NCBI GenBank assembly: GCA_040216885.1
Contig: JAVJOG010000025.1
Span: 46,274 to 110,273 of the forward strand
DNA length: 64,000 nt
Source: Parvibaculum sp040216885
GTDB lineage: Bacteria; Pseudomonadota; Alphaproteobacteria; Parvibaculales; Parvibaculaceae
Reading direction: 5' to 3'
Part shown: piece after piece, positions 1 to 8,716 of the stretch
Layout of the letters: each line of letters starts with the position of its first letter
How positions within the stretch are numbered: the stretch's first letter is position 1
Program-made: the position numbers and the translations under genes
Notes under the pieces: generated by a model
The model's database searches: none
What the model was told of the DNA's origin: nothing
Seen by the model: the letters and a program-made list of their open reading frames with translations, nothing else

Positions 1-1
1 C

Positions 2-367
2 CATGTCGGCGAGACGGAAGCCGAGGCGCGCGAACGCCACATGAAGATCAACGTATTGCGCTGGCACTTCGCCGAGAATGACCGCGCCCAGGCCGAACGC
101 GAAACGGAGGGCGTCATCAAGGTCGTCACCGACAGCCACGCCCGCGTTCTCGGTGCCACCATTGTCGGCGCCCATGCGGGCGAACTGATCCTGCCCTGGG
201 TGCTGGCGAAGACCCATGCCCTCAAGCTCAGCGCGATGGCGGGCGTCGTTGCGCCCTATCCGACTTTCTCCGAAGTCGGCAAGCGCGTTGCCGGTTCCTA
301 CTACACGCCGACGCTTTTCAGCCCGAAAACGCGAATGCTGGTGCGTTTTCTCGGCCTGTTCGGGTAA
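2..367 (+). CDS. Pyridine nucleotide-disulfide oxidoreductase, C-terminal part (5' end outside window)
   Basis: Only the last 121 codons are visible, open from base 2 to the TAA at 365-367. The protein end matches the dimerisation domain of the dihydrolipoamide dehydrogenase / mercuric reductase family: a strand rich in IKVVTDSHARVLGATIVG, then AGELI and VAPYPTFSEVGKRVA. In classical lipoamide dehydrogenase this loop carries a catalytic His-Pro-Thr. Here the His position is Tyr (PYPT), so this is more likely one of the mercuric-reductase-like orphan enzymes than the pyruvate dehydrogenase E3. The FAD- and NAD-binding halves and the redox disulfide lie outside the window, so the substrate cannot be judged. 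The next gene starts 34 bases downstream on the same strand. Confidence 0.85.
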   Translation, partial: HVGETEAEARERHMKINVLRWHFAENDRAQAERETEGVIKVVTDSHARVLGATIVGAHAGELILPWVLAKTHALKLSAMAGVVAPYPTFSEVGKRVAGSYYTPTLFSPKTRMLVRFLGLFG

Positions 368-401
368 GCTCCCTCCAGACCCGACAGCACGGACGGAGCC
401 G

Positions 402-1907
402 ATGAGAGCGACGGCGGAACGAAACGGCATCGCGGAAGGCAGGCTTGCACGCCTCGCGCGTCCGCTGCGCGAAAGCCTGTCACGCCGCCTGCTGGTGCTG
501 ACGCTGCTTTTCGTGATGCTGGCCGAAGTACTGATCTTCGTGCCCTCCATCGCCAATTTCCGCCTCACCTGGCTCGAACAGCGCCTTGCCGCCGCGCAGA
601 TCGCCTCGCTGGCGCTCGAAGCCCGCCCCGACAACATGGTCTCGCCGGCGCTGCGCGAGGAACTGCTGAAAAACGCGCAAGTTTATGCCGTCGCGCTCCA
701 CCGCGACGATGCACGGCGTCTGGTCCTGAGCGAGGACATGCCGCCGATGGTCGACACGAGTTTCGACTTGCGCGACGCCATGGCCGTATTCCAGATCATG
801 GATGCCTTCGAAACGCTTTTCGCGAGCGACGGTCGCGTCGTCCTCGTCACCGGGAATCCGCGCTTTGCGGCCGGTGAGTCGATCGAGATCGTCTTCGATG
901 AAACGCCGCTGCGCCATGCGATGCTGCGCTACGGCAAGAACATCTTCCTGCTTTCGCTGGTTATCTCCATCATTACCGCCAGCCTCGTGTTCACCGCGCT
1001 TCATTTCGTCCTTGTGCGCCCGATGCGCCGTATCACCGAAAACATGGTCGCCTTCCGCGACGATCCGGAGGATGCGCGGCGCGTCATCGCGCCCTCCGGC
1101 CGGGCCGACGAAATCGGCATCGCCGAACGCGAACTCTCGCTGATGCAGAAGGAAATTCGCGCCACCTTGAGCCAGAAGGCGCATCTTGCCTCGCTCGGCG
1201 CCGCCGTCAGCAAGATCAGCCACGATCTGCGCAACATCCTCGCGAGCGCCCAGTTGATCTCCGACCGTATCGGCGCCATCGACGATCCCACCGTCCAGCA
1301 TCTGGCGCCACGCCTCTTCGCCGCCATCGGCCGCGCCATCGACCTCTGCGCCGACACATTGAAGTTCGGCCGAGCCGAGGAAGCGCCGCCGCGCCGCCGG
1401 CGTTTCGCGCTGGCCTCATTTGTCGACGAAGTCGTCGAAGCCGCATGGCCCGACAACGAACGCCTCGTCTGGAACAACGATGTCGAACCGGATCTCGAAG
1501 TCGAGGCCGATCCCGACCAGCTCTTCCGTATCCTGTTGAACCTCGCGCGCAACGCGGCTCAGGCGCTGGCCGAAAGCGAGACCGGCGGCGAAATCCGCAT
1601 CGCCGCCCGCCGCGACGGCGGCCATGTGCATCTCGACATCGCCGATACCGGTCCCGGTCTGCCGGAAAAGGCCCGCGCCCATCTGTTCGAGCCGTTCACC
1701 GGCGGGGTGCGCACCGGCGGCGCGGGCCTCGGTCTCGCCATCGTCAACGAACTTGTCCGCGCCCATGGTGGCCATATCGAACTTGTCGCCAGCGGTTCGT
1801 CGGGCACGCATTTCCGCATCTGCATTCCCGATACCGGCAGCGCATTGACGGCATGCGACGCGGCGGAGAGCATCGCCACGACCAAGACCACGGCGCAGGG
1901 CAAATAG
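402..1907 (+). CDS. Membrane sensor histidine kinase (HAMP-HisKA-HATPase)
   Basis: 501 residues from ATG 402; the frame is open further upstream, but that part overlaps the previous gene and has no family character. There is a membrane segment near residues 28-50, a periplasmic sensor of about 130 residues, a second membrane segment near 180-205, a HAMP linker, a HisKA helix with ISHDLRN (phospho-acceptor His274), and an ATPase domain with N-box NLARNAAQAL, DTGPGLPEKA and GGAGLGLAIV. It should autophosphorylate and pass the phosphate to a response regulator, but no regulator gene lies beside it. It ends 14 bases before otsB, so co-transcription with the trehalose genes is plausible. The signal sensed is unknown. 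Confidence 0.92.
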   Translation: MRATAERNGIAEGRLARLARPLRESLSRRLLVLTLLFVMLAEVLIFVPSIANFRLTWLEQRLAAAQIASLALEARPDNMVSPALREELLKNAQVYAVALHRDDARRLVLSEDMPPMVDTSFDLRDAMAVFQIMDAFETLFASDGRVVLVTGNPRFAAGESIEIVFDETPLRHAMLRYGKNIFLLSLVISIITASLVFTALHFVLVRPMRRITENMVAFRDDPEDARRVIAPSGRADEIGIAERELSLMQKEIRATLSQKAHLASLGAAVSKISHDLRNILASAQLISDRIGAIDDPTVQHLAPRLFAAIGRAIDLCADTLKFGRAEEAPPRRRRFALASFVDEVVEAAWPDNERLVWNNDVEPDLEVEADPDQLFRILLNLARNAAQALAESETGGEIRIAARRDGGHVHLDIADTGPGLPEKARAHLFEPFTGGVRTGGAGLGLAIVNELVRAHGGHIELVASGSSGTHFRICIPDTGSALTACDAAESIATTKTTAQGK

Positions 1908-1921
1908 TGGGAGCGGATCTG

Positions 1922-2674
1922 ATGCAGGACGACGGGCGTCCCTTGCCCGCCCCCCGAAACAACTGGGCGCTGTTTCTCGATTTTGACGGAACCTTGACCG
2001 AACTCGCCGCATCGCCCGATGCGGTCGTTGTCGACGGCGACATGCCGGAAATTCTCGGCCGGCTGCACGACGCGCTCGGCGGCGCCGTCGCGCTCGTTTC
2101 GGGCCGCCCGCTGGCCGAACTCGACCGCCTCGTCGGCATTGCGCTGCCGGGCGCCGGCGTACACGGACTGGAATTGCGCGAGCGCCGCGAAGCGCCCATT
2201 CGCCCGCCGGCGGAACTCGAAGGCGCCGACTCGATCGGGAAGGCACTCACGCCGCTGGTGCGGGACGATCCGCGCCTCATTCTGGAAACGAAACCGGGCG
2301 CCGTCGCGCTTCATTATCGCCGCGCGCCCGAGCGCGAGGCGGCCTGCCGCGCGGCGATGCAGGCGGCCCTCGCCGCCATGCCCGGCTTCCACCTGATCGA
2401 GGGCAAGATGGTCCTGGAGGCAAAACCCGCTCATGTAAACAAGGGCCAGGCCATCGAAAACCTGATGAAAAGCAAGCCTTTCGCCGGCCGCCTGCCGGTT
2501 TTCGCCGGCGACGATCGCACCGATGAGGATGGCTTTGGGGTCGTCAAGGCGCTGAAAGGCGTTACGATAAAGATCGGACCGGGCGCCTCGCTCGCCGAAC
2601 ATCGCATACCGTCCGTCGAGGCATTCATTGGCTGGCTGAAAGAGGTGGCGTCGGCGCTTCCGCGCACCGGTTGA
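1922..2674 (+). CDS. otsB: Trehalose-6-phosphate phosphatase
   Basis: 250 residues. It removes phosphate from trehalose-6-phosphate, the second step of the OtsA-OtsB route to trehalose in the cytoplasm. HAD signatures are clear: DFDGTL with the nucleophile and acid/base pair Asp20/Asp22 near the N-terminus, VSGRPLAEL (motif II region), the conserved lysine stretch KPAHVNKGQA, and GDDRTDEDGF (motif III acids). Length is typical for the family. ATG 1922 follows GGGAGCGG; an in-frame GTG at 1907 is a weaker alternative. The gene belongs with the GH15, otsA and glk genes downstream, which are tightly packed and in part overlapping. Confidence 0.95.
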   Translation: MQDDGRPLPAPRNNWALFLDFDGTLTELAASPDAVVVDGDMPEILGRLHDALGGAVALVSGRPLAELDRLVGIALPGAGVHGLELRERREAPIRPPAELEGADSIGKALTPLVRDDPRLILETKPGAVALHYRRAPEREAACRAAMQAALAAMPGFHLIEGKMVLEAKPAHVNKGQAIENLMKSKPFAGRLPVFAGDDRTDEDGFGVVKALKGVTIKIGPGASLAEHRIPSVEAFIGWLKEVASALPRTG

Positions 2675-2708
2675 TTTTTCGGAGGGGGGAGAAAGACAAG
2701 GAGAAGTT

Positions 2709-4526
2709 TTGTCGTCGCTTGATCTCGGAGTTATAGGAAACGGCACATATGGTGCCTTGATCGACAAATGGGCGCGTATCGTCTGGTGTTGCCTTCCCCG
2801 GATGGACGGAGATCCCGTCTTCCACGACCTCCTCAACGGGGCGCCCCCGCAGCCGCAGGACGGTGCGCCCGATGACAGCGGCGTGGGACACGGATTCTGG
2901 TCGGTCGAGATCGAAAACCCCGCCTCCGCGCGCCAGTACTACCGCGAAAACACCGCGATCCTCGTCACCGAGCTGACCGACCGCGACGGCAATGTCGTCG
3001 AGATTTGCGACTTCGCCCCGCGTTTCACGCGCCGCGAGCGTATCTTCCAGCCGATGACGCTGGTGCGCCGCGTCCGTCCGGTCGTCGGTTCGCCGCGCAT
3101 CCGCGTCCGCCTCCGCCCCGGTTTCAACTACGGCGCCGAGACGCCGACGGTCACGCGCGGCAGTCATCATGTGCGCTACTTTCACAGCGGCTTCGCCATG
3201 CGGCTGTCGACCAACGCACCCCTGACCTATCTCCTCGATGAAACGGTCTTCAACCTGACCAATGCCTTCAGCTTCATCCTCGGCCCCGACGAAACGCTGA
3301 CCGGCGGCGTCGAGGAAACGGCGCGCGAATTCGAGGAGCGCACGGAAGATTACTGGATGCGATGGGTGCGCCGCCTCGCCCTGCCGCTCGAATGGCAGCA
3401 GGCGGTCATCCGCGCCGCCATCACGCTGAAGCTCTGCTGCTACGAGGAAACCGGCGCCATAGTCGCTGCGCTGACGACCAGCATCCCCGAAATGGCCGAC
3501 ACCGAGCGCAATTGGGACTACCGCTTCTGCTGGTTGCGCGACGCCTTTTTTGTCATCCGCGCGCTCAACTCGCTGGCCGAAGTCGAGACGATGGAAAACT
3601 ATCTGCGCTATCTCGGTAACATCGTCGGCGCGGCGAAGGGCGGCCATCTCCAGCCGGTCTACGGCATCGGCCTCGAAACCCGTCTCGACGAGCAGATCGT
3701 CGCCTCGCTGCCCGGTTATCGCGGCATGGGCCCCGTGCGCCGCGGCAATCAGGCCTTCGAGCACTTCCAGAACGATGTCTACGGCAATGTGATCCTTGCC
3801 GCCTCGCAATCCTTCTTCGACGAGCGCCTGTTGCAGCGCGCGACGCATGCGGATTTCGAACGTTACGAACAGGTCGGCGCGCGCGCCTATGCGATGCATG
3901 CCCAGCCCGATGCCGGCATGTGGGAACTGCGCACCCGCGCCCGCGTCCACACATCGTCCAGCGTCATGTGCTGGGCGGCCTGCGACAGGCTCGCCCGCAT
4001 TGCCGAACATCTCGGGCTTGCCGAACGCGCGCATCACTGGCGCCGTCTCGCCGACGAGGTCCACGCCACGATCTGCGCCCGCGCCTGGAACGAGGATCTG
4101 CGCACTTTCACCGAAAGCTTCGAGGGCGATCAGGTCGATGCCGGCCTGCTTTTGATGGCGGAGGTCAATTTCATCCGTCCGTCCGATCCGCGCTTCCAGT
4201 CGACGCTGCTCGCCATCGAAAAATCCCTCCGTCGCGGCCAGCATATGTTCCGTTACGCGACGGCCGACGATTTCGGCCTGCCGGGCAACGCGTTCAACAT
4301 CTGCACCTTCTGGTACATCGACGCGCTTGCCCGTGTCGGCCGCACGGACGAAGCGCGCGAGATTTTCGAATCCATCCTGGCCTGCCGCAACGGTCTGGGC
4401 CTGCTCTCCGAAGACACCGACCCGGCGACGGGCGAGCTTTGGGGCAACTATCCGCAAACCTATTCGCTTGTCGGCATCATCAACGCGGCCATGCGTTTGA
4501 GCCGCAAATGGGAAGAACAGGTATGA
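2709..4526 (+). CDS. Glycoside hydrolase family 15 (glucoamylase/trehalase-like)
   Basis: 605 residues starting at a TTG codon (2709), which I prefer because AAGGAGAAG lies directly upstream and the protein begins with the family's usual SLDLGVIGNGTYGALID. GH15 signatures follow: ERNWDYRFCWLRDAFF in the (alpha/alpha)6 barrel and the C-terminal SEDTDPATGELWGNYPQTYS, which carries the catalytic base region. Relatives hydrolyse alpha-glucosidic bonds (glucoamylase), and mycobacterial members are trehalases. No signal peptide is visible, so it is probably cytoplasmic. It is flanked by otsB (34 bases upstream) and otsA (ATGA overlap), which suggests a role in trehalose or alpha-glucan turnover, with glucose passed to glk. 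The exact substrate is not determined. Confidence 0.9.
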   Translation: MSSLDLGVIGNGTYGALIDKWARIVWCCLPRMDGDPVFHDLLNGAPPQPQDGAPDDSGVGHGFWSVEIENPASARQYYRENTAILVTELTDRDGNVVEICDFAPRFTRRERIFQPMTLVRRVRPVVGSPRIRVRLRPGFNYGAETPTVTRGSHHVRYFHSGFAMRLSTNAPLTYLLDETVFNLTNAFSFILGPDETLTGGVEETAREFEERTEDYWMRWVRRLALPLEWQQAVIRAAITLKLCCYEETGAIVAALTTSIPEMADTERNWDYRFCWLRDAFFVIRALNSLAEVETMENYLRYLGNIVGAAKGGHLQPVYGIGLETRLDEQIVASLPGYRGMGPVRRGNQAFEHFQNDVYGNVILAASQSFFDERLLQRATHADFERYEQVGARAYAMHAQPDAGMWELRTRARVHTSSSVMCWAACDRLARIAEHLGLAERAHHWRRLADEVHATICARAWNEDLRTFTESFEGDQVDAGLLLMAEVNFIRPSDPRFQSTLLAIEKSLRRGQHMFRYATADDFGLPGNAFNICTFWYIDALARVGRTDEAREIFESILACRNGLGLLSEDTDPATGELWGNYPQTYSLVGIINAAMRLSRKWEEQV

Positions 4527-5914
4527 GCAGGCTGGTCGTCGTTTCCAATCGCGTCGGACCCGTCAAGGACGCGGCCCGGGCCGGCGGCCTCGCCGTGGCG
4601 CTGGTCGACGCGCTCCGCGCCCAGGGGGGACTCTGGTATGGCTGGAGCGGCAAAACCAACAGGCGTGCCGCCGACAGCGCGTCGATCGAGAGTGCCGAGA
4701 ACCTCGATCTTGCAACCGTCGATCTCACCCCGGACGAACACACGGACTACTACAACGGCTTCGCCAACCGCTGCCTCTGGCCACTGTTCCACTACCGGAT
4801 CGATCTCACCGCCTTCGACCGCCGCTACTACGAGGGCTACCGCCGGGTGAACGCGAAGTTCGCCCGCGTGCTCTTTCCCCTGCTGCGCGCCGACGACACG
4901 ATCTGGGTCCACGACTATCACTTCCTTGCTTTCGGCAACGAGCTTCGGCATATGGGAGCGGAACAGCCGATCGGCTTTTTCCTGCACATCCCGTTTCCGG
5001 CGCGTGAGGTGCTGGCCACGCTCCCCCATCACGATGCGATGGTGCGCGGCCTCTTTGCCTATGACGTGCTCGGCTTTCAGACCGAACGCGACTGCGAGCG
5101 CTTCCGCGACTATGCGGTGCGCGAGGCCGGCGGCGTCGTGAACGGCGATCATGTCCACTGCTTCGGCCGCACGGTCGCCGTCCACGCCTTCCCCATCGGC
5201 ATCGACACCGAGGGCTTCGCGCAGATCGCCGCCGAAGACAAGGAGGCCCGCCGCCAATACGAAAAGGTGACGAAGGGCCTCGCCGGCCGCTGCCAGATCG
5301 TCGGCGTTGACCGGCTCGACTACACCAAAGGCATCGCCGAACGCTTCCAGGCCTATGAACGTCTGCTGAAGGAATATCCCGAAACGCACCGCCAGGTTTC
5401 CTATCTGCAGATCGCGGCCACCTCGCGCGGCGAGGTCGCGGAATATCGTCAGATGCGCGAGGAGCTCGACGGCCTTTCCGGCCACATCAACGGCACCTAT
5501 GGCGATTTCGACTGGACGCCGCTGCGCTATCTCAACAAGCCGATGCCCCGCCGCGCCCTTGCCGGCCTCTACCGCGCCAGCAAGATCGGTCTCGTCACGC
5601 CGCTGCGCGACGGCATGAACCTCGTCGCCAAGGAATATGTCGCGGCACAGGACCCCGAAGACCCCGGCGTCCTGATCTTGTCGCGCTTCGCCGGGGCTTC
5701 CTACCAGATGCCCGAAGCGATTATTGTAAACCCCTACGACACCAAGGAAGTGGCGGACGCCTTGCAGATCGCGCGCTACATGAGCTTGCAGGAGCGCCGC
5801 GAACGCTTTGAGGCATTGATGGTGCGATTGAAAACCGAAGACGTTGCGCGCTGGCGCGACGATTTCCTGTCGACCCTCGCCGCCGTCCGGCGGCGGGTTC
5901 CGGCCGCATCGTGA
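4523..5914 (+). CDS. otsA: Alpha,alpha-trehalose-phosphate synthase
   Basis: 463 residues, family GT20. It joins UDP-glucose (or another NDP-glucose) to glucose-6-phosphate to make trehalose-6-phosphate. Visible signatures are SNRVGPV and RAGGLAVAL at the N-terminus, WVHDYHFL, the phosphate-binding GVDRLDYTKGIAERFQAY, and the donor-binding TPLRDGMNLVAKEY near the C-terminus. The start ATG 4523 overlaps the stop of the GH15 gene (ATGA), and the end overlaps the start of glk (GTGA), so translation of these genes is probably coupled. Together with otsB this gives a complete osmoprotectant pathway. Confidence 0.96.
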   Translation: MSRLVVVSNRVGPVKDAARAGGLAVALVDALRAQGGLWYGWSGKTNRRAADSASIESAENLDLATVDLTPDEHTDYYNGFANRCLWPLFHYRIDLTAFDRRYYEGYRRVNAKFARVLFPLLRADDTIWVHDYHFLAFGNELRHMGAEQPIGFFLHIPFPAREVLATLPHHDAMVRGLFAYDVLGFQTERDCERFRDYAVREAGGVVNGDHVHCFGRTVAVHAFPIGIDTEGFAQIAAEDKEARRQYEKVTKGLAGRCQIVGVDRLDYTKGIAERFQAYERLLKEYPETHRQVSYLQIAATSRGEVAEYRQMREELDGLSGHINGTYGDFDWTPLRYLNKPMPRRALAGLYRASKIGLVTPLRDGMNLVAKEYVAAQDPEDPGVLILSRFAGASYQMPEAIIVNPYDTKEVADALQIARYMSLQERRERFEALMVRLKTEDVARWRDDFLSTLAAVRRRVPAAS

Positions 5915-6912
5915 CATCGGCGCCAGAAACACTGCTCGTCGCCGACATCGGCGGCACCAATGCGCGTTTCGCGCTCGCCGCCGCGCGGGGCGGCGAATTG
6001 ACGGTCGGTCCGGTCGCCTTGGTCCGCACCGCCGCTTATGCAAGCCTCGACGCGGCGCTCGACGCCTTTCTCGAAGCGGAGGGCCGCCCGTCGCTTGCCG
6101 CCGCCGCCATCTGCGCGGCGGGCCCGGTCGAGGGCGAGGACGCCTCGGCGGTGATCCATCTCACCAACTGCCCATGGGAAGTCGGCGTCGCGGCGCTTGC
6201 CCGCGCCACCGGCGTCGCGCGCCCGCGCGTGATGAACGATTTTGCGGCGCTGGCGCTCGCGGTCCCGCACCTTGCGGCCGGCGATGTCGCGCCCATCGGC
6301 GGGGAGGGTGTTCCCGTCGCGGCGGCGCCGGTCGTCGTCATCGGCGCCGGCACAGGCCTCGGCGTTTCGGCGCTGGTCTTCGACGGTGCGCAGGCGCATG
6401 TCGTGGCGGGCGAGGGCGGCCATGTCGACCTGGCGCCGAAGGGCCCGCGCGAAATGGCGGTCCTGTCGCATCTGCAGGTGCAGTTCGGCCATGTCTCGGC
6501 CGAGCGCGTCTTGTCCGGCCCCGGTCTTGCGACGCTTCATGCGGCGCTTGTCGCGATCGACGGCGCCGCGCCGGCGCCGTTGACGCCGGAGGAAATCGCG
6601 ATCCGCGCGCATGGCGCTGAATGTCCGTTGTCGCGTGAAGCGGTGGCGCTCTTCTGCGGCTGGCTCGGCGCTGTCGCCGGCGACGTCGCGCTGACGCTGG
6701 GCGCGCGCGGCGGCGTCTACATCGCGGGCGGCATCGTGCCGGGTTGGGCCGCGGCCATGCCCGGTCTTTTCGATGAAAAGCTGTTCCGCGCCCGCTTCGA
6801 GGCCAAGGGCCGCCTCGAATCCTGGATGAAGAAAGTTCCGGCTTTCGTCGTCACGCGCCCGAACGCGGCACTTCTCGGGCTCGCCCACGCCGCCCGCGAG
6901 GATCTCCTCTAG
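5911..6912 (+). CDS. glk: Glucokinase (bacterial Glk family)
   Basis: 333 residues from a GTG start that overlaps the otsA stop by four bases. It phosphorylates glucose with ATP. The Glk (hexokinase-fold) pattern is present: N-terminal VADIGGTNARFAL phosphate loop, VMNDFAALA with the catalytic Asp, GAGTGLGV, and GEGGHVDLAP carrying the sugar-binding His/Glu. ROK-family zinc motifs are absent. Its place after GH15 and otsA fits channelling glucose released from trehalose or glucan into glucose-6-phosphate, which is also the OtsA acceptor. The stop overlaps the stop of the convergent ggt gene by three bases. Confidence 0.94.
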   Translation: MTSAPETLLVADIGGTNARFALAAARGGELTVGPVALVRTAAYASLDAALDAFLEAEGRPSLAAAAICAAGPVEGEDASAVIHLTNCPWEVGVAALARATGVARPRVMNDFAALALAVPHLAAGDVAPIGGEGVPVAAAPVVVIGAGTGLGVSALVFDGAQAHVVAGEGGHVDLAPKGPREMAVLSHLQVQFGHVSAERVLSGPGLATLHAALVAIDGAAPAPLTPEEIAIRAHGAECPLSREAVALFCGWLGAVAGDVALTLGARGGVYIAGGIVPGWAAAMPGLFDEKLFRARFEAKGRLESWMKKVPAFVVTRPNAALLGLAHAAREDLL

Positions 6913-8636
6913 CGGTCGCCGCCGACGACATTTCCGTCGCGGCGCGGATCGGCGGCGCCGTCGAGCCCTTGCGGCGTCGCGACGATCCCGTGCAGGCCGC
7001 TTGGCAACGCGCGCAACTCGACGGTATGGCCGAGCTCGGCCAGCACCGGGATCAATTCTTCCAGCACCGTCCCCTGCTCGATTTCGAGTGCTCCGTTGCG
7101 GTCGAGGAAATGCGGCAGCGAGATCGCATCCGCGATCTCCATTTCCCAGTCGATCAGCGCAACCAGCGTCTGCGCCACATAGCCGATGATGCGCGAACCG
7201 CCCGGCGAACCGATCGCCATCCGGAATTTGCCGTTCTCGTCGAAGGCGATCACGGGCGTCATCGACGAGCGCGGCCGTTTGCCGGGCGCCACCGCATTGG
7301 CCACCGCGCGGCCGTCTTCCTCCGGAGCGAAGGAAAAATCGGTCAGCTGATTATTGAGCATCATGCCGCCGGCCATCAGATGTGCACCGAACGGGCCTTC
7401 GACCGACGACGTCATCGACACCACATTTCCGTCGGCATCGACGATACTGAAATGCGTCGTCGAAGGCCGTTCCGGCGAGGGCGCCGCGCCCCAGCGCGCA
7501 GCGTCGCTCGAAAGCCGCCCGGGCTCGGCCTTGCCCATCGTGCGGCTGGCGTCGATCGCGTCGGCGCGGGTCTTCAGATATCCCCGGTCGAGCATCGCGC
7601 CCATCGGCACGTCGACAAAATCCGGATCGCCGATATAGAAGTCGCGGTCTGCATAGGCGAGCTTTTCGGCCTCGGCAATGAAATGCACCGACGTCACCGT
7701 CATCGGGCCCATGCCGGCCAGATCGTAATGCCCCAGAATGCCGAGTATCTGCAACAGCGTCAGCCCGCCCGATGTCGGCGGCGGCATCGAGCAGATGCGA
7801 TAGCGGCGATAGGGCGCGCAAACCGGCTCGCGCTTGATTGCTTCATAGGCGGCGAAGTCGTCGAGCGACAGCGTACCCGGCCGCGACGGCGCGTTTTGCA
7901 CCGCATCGACGATGGTCTCCGCCACCTCGCCTTCGTAGAAACCGCGCCAGCCTTTTTCGGCAATCGTTTTCAGCGTCGCCACGTAAGCGGGATTTTTCAG
8001 AATCTCGCCCTCGCCGAGCGGGCGTCGCGTGCCGTCTTCCTCAAGGCGATAGAAATAGTCCTGCGCCACCGGCATCTGCGCCAGCACTGGATCGCGCGCG
8101 ATTGCCTGTGCGAGTTTCGGCGGCACGGCAAACCCTTCCTCGGCAAGCCGGATCGCCGGGTCGAACAATTGCGCCCAGTCGAGGGCCCCGTGTTCGCGAT
8201 GTGCATCCCACATCATCTTGACGACGCCGGGCGTACCCACCGAACGCCCGCTCACCATCGCCGGCAGAAAATCCATCGGCTTGCCGTCGTCGCCGAGAAA
8301 GAGGTCGGGCGTCGCCTTCATCGGTGCCGTCTCGCGGCCGTCCCAGGCATCGAGGCTGCGGCTGCGGCGCTCGTAATGCAGCATGAAGGCGCCGCCCGCG
8401 AGGCCGGAGGATTCCGGTTCCACCAGCGACAGCACCGCCTGCACCGCGATTGCCGCATCGACGGCGCTGCCGCCCGCGCGCAGGATCTCGGCGCCCGCCT
8501 CGCTGGCATAGGGGCTGGCGCTCGCCACCATGTAGGGTTGCGGCCCGCGCGGCAGCAGCGACACCGCCAGCGTGGCAACGAACAACAGAACGAGCGCGAC
8601 GATGCTCGCAGCCGGCGCGAAGCGCGTGAATTTCAT
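6909..8636 (-). CDS. ggt: Gamma-glutamyltranspeptidase
   Basis: 575 residues. I chose ATG 8636 because AGAAGGACC lies about 8 bases upstream and the protein then begins with a membrane segment (about residues 8-28) acting as export signal or anchor. The N-terminal nucleophile family cleaves gamma-glutamyl bonds of glutathione in the periplasm. It has the large-subunit GGSAVDAAIA motif, the autocleavage site before Thr-Thr at about 393-394 (STTHFSIVD), and the small-subunit oxyanion region FGAHLMAGG...LNNQLTDF. Length is typical for an unprocessed precursor. It is divergent from the P1 peptidase (80 bases apart). Confidence 0.94.
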   Translation of the reverse strand: MKFTRFAPAASIVALVLLFVATLAVSLLPRGPQPYMVASASPYASEAGAEILRAGGSAVDAAIAVQAVLSLVEPESSGLAGGAFMLHYERRSRSLDAWDGRETAPMKATPDLFLGDDGKPMDFLPAMVSGRSVGTPGVVKMMWDAHREHGALDWAQLFDPAIRLAEEGFAVPPKLAQAIARDPVLAQMPVAQDYFYRLEEDGTRRPLGEGEILKNPAYVATLKTIAEKGWRGFYEGEVAETIVDAVQNAPSRPGTLSLDDFAAYEAIKREPVCAPYRRYRICSMPPPTSGGLTLLQILGILGHYDLAGMGPMTVTSVHFIAEAEKLAYADRDFYIGDPDFVDVPMGAMLDRGYLKTRADAIDASRTMGKAEPGRLSSDAARWGAAPSPERPSTTHFSIVDADGNVVSMTSSVEGPFGAHLMAGGMMLNNQLTDFSFAPEEDGRAVANAVAPGKRPRSSMTPVIAFDENGKFRMAIGSPGGSRIIGYVAQTLVALIDWEMEIADAISLPHFLDRNGALEIEQGTVLEELIPVLAELGHTVELRALPSGLHGIVATPQGLDGAADPRRDGNVVGGDR

Positions 8637-8716
8637 GCCGATGGTCCTTCTGCCGGTTTCCATCCCGCGAATAGGATATATGAAGTAAGCAGACCACAAA
8701 CCGGAAGGCCAGACAT

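Noticed and set aside
1559..2836. Long open frames on the minus strand through the histidine kinase, otsB, GH15 and otsA genes
   Set aside because: They are shadows of strong plus-strand genes in G+C-rich DNA: no family motifs, biased Arg/Ala composition and no ribosome sites.
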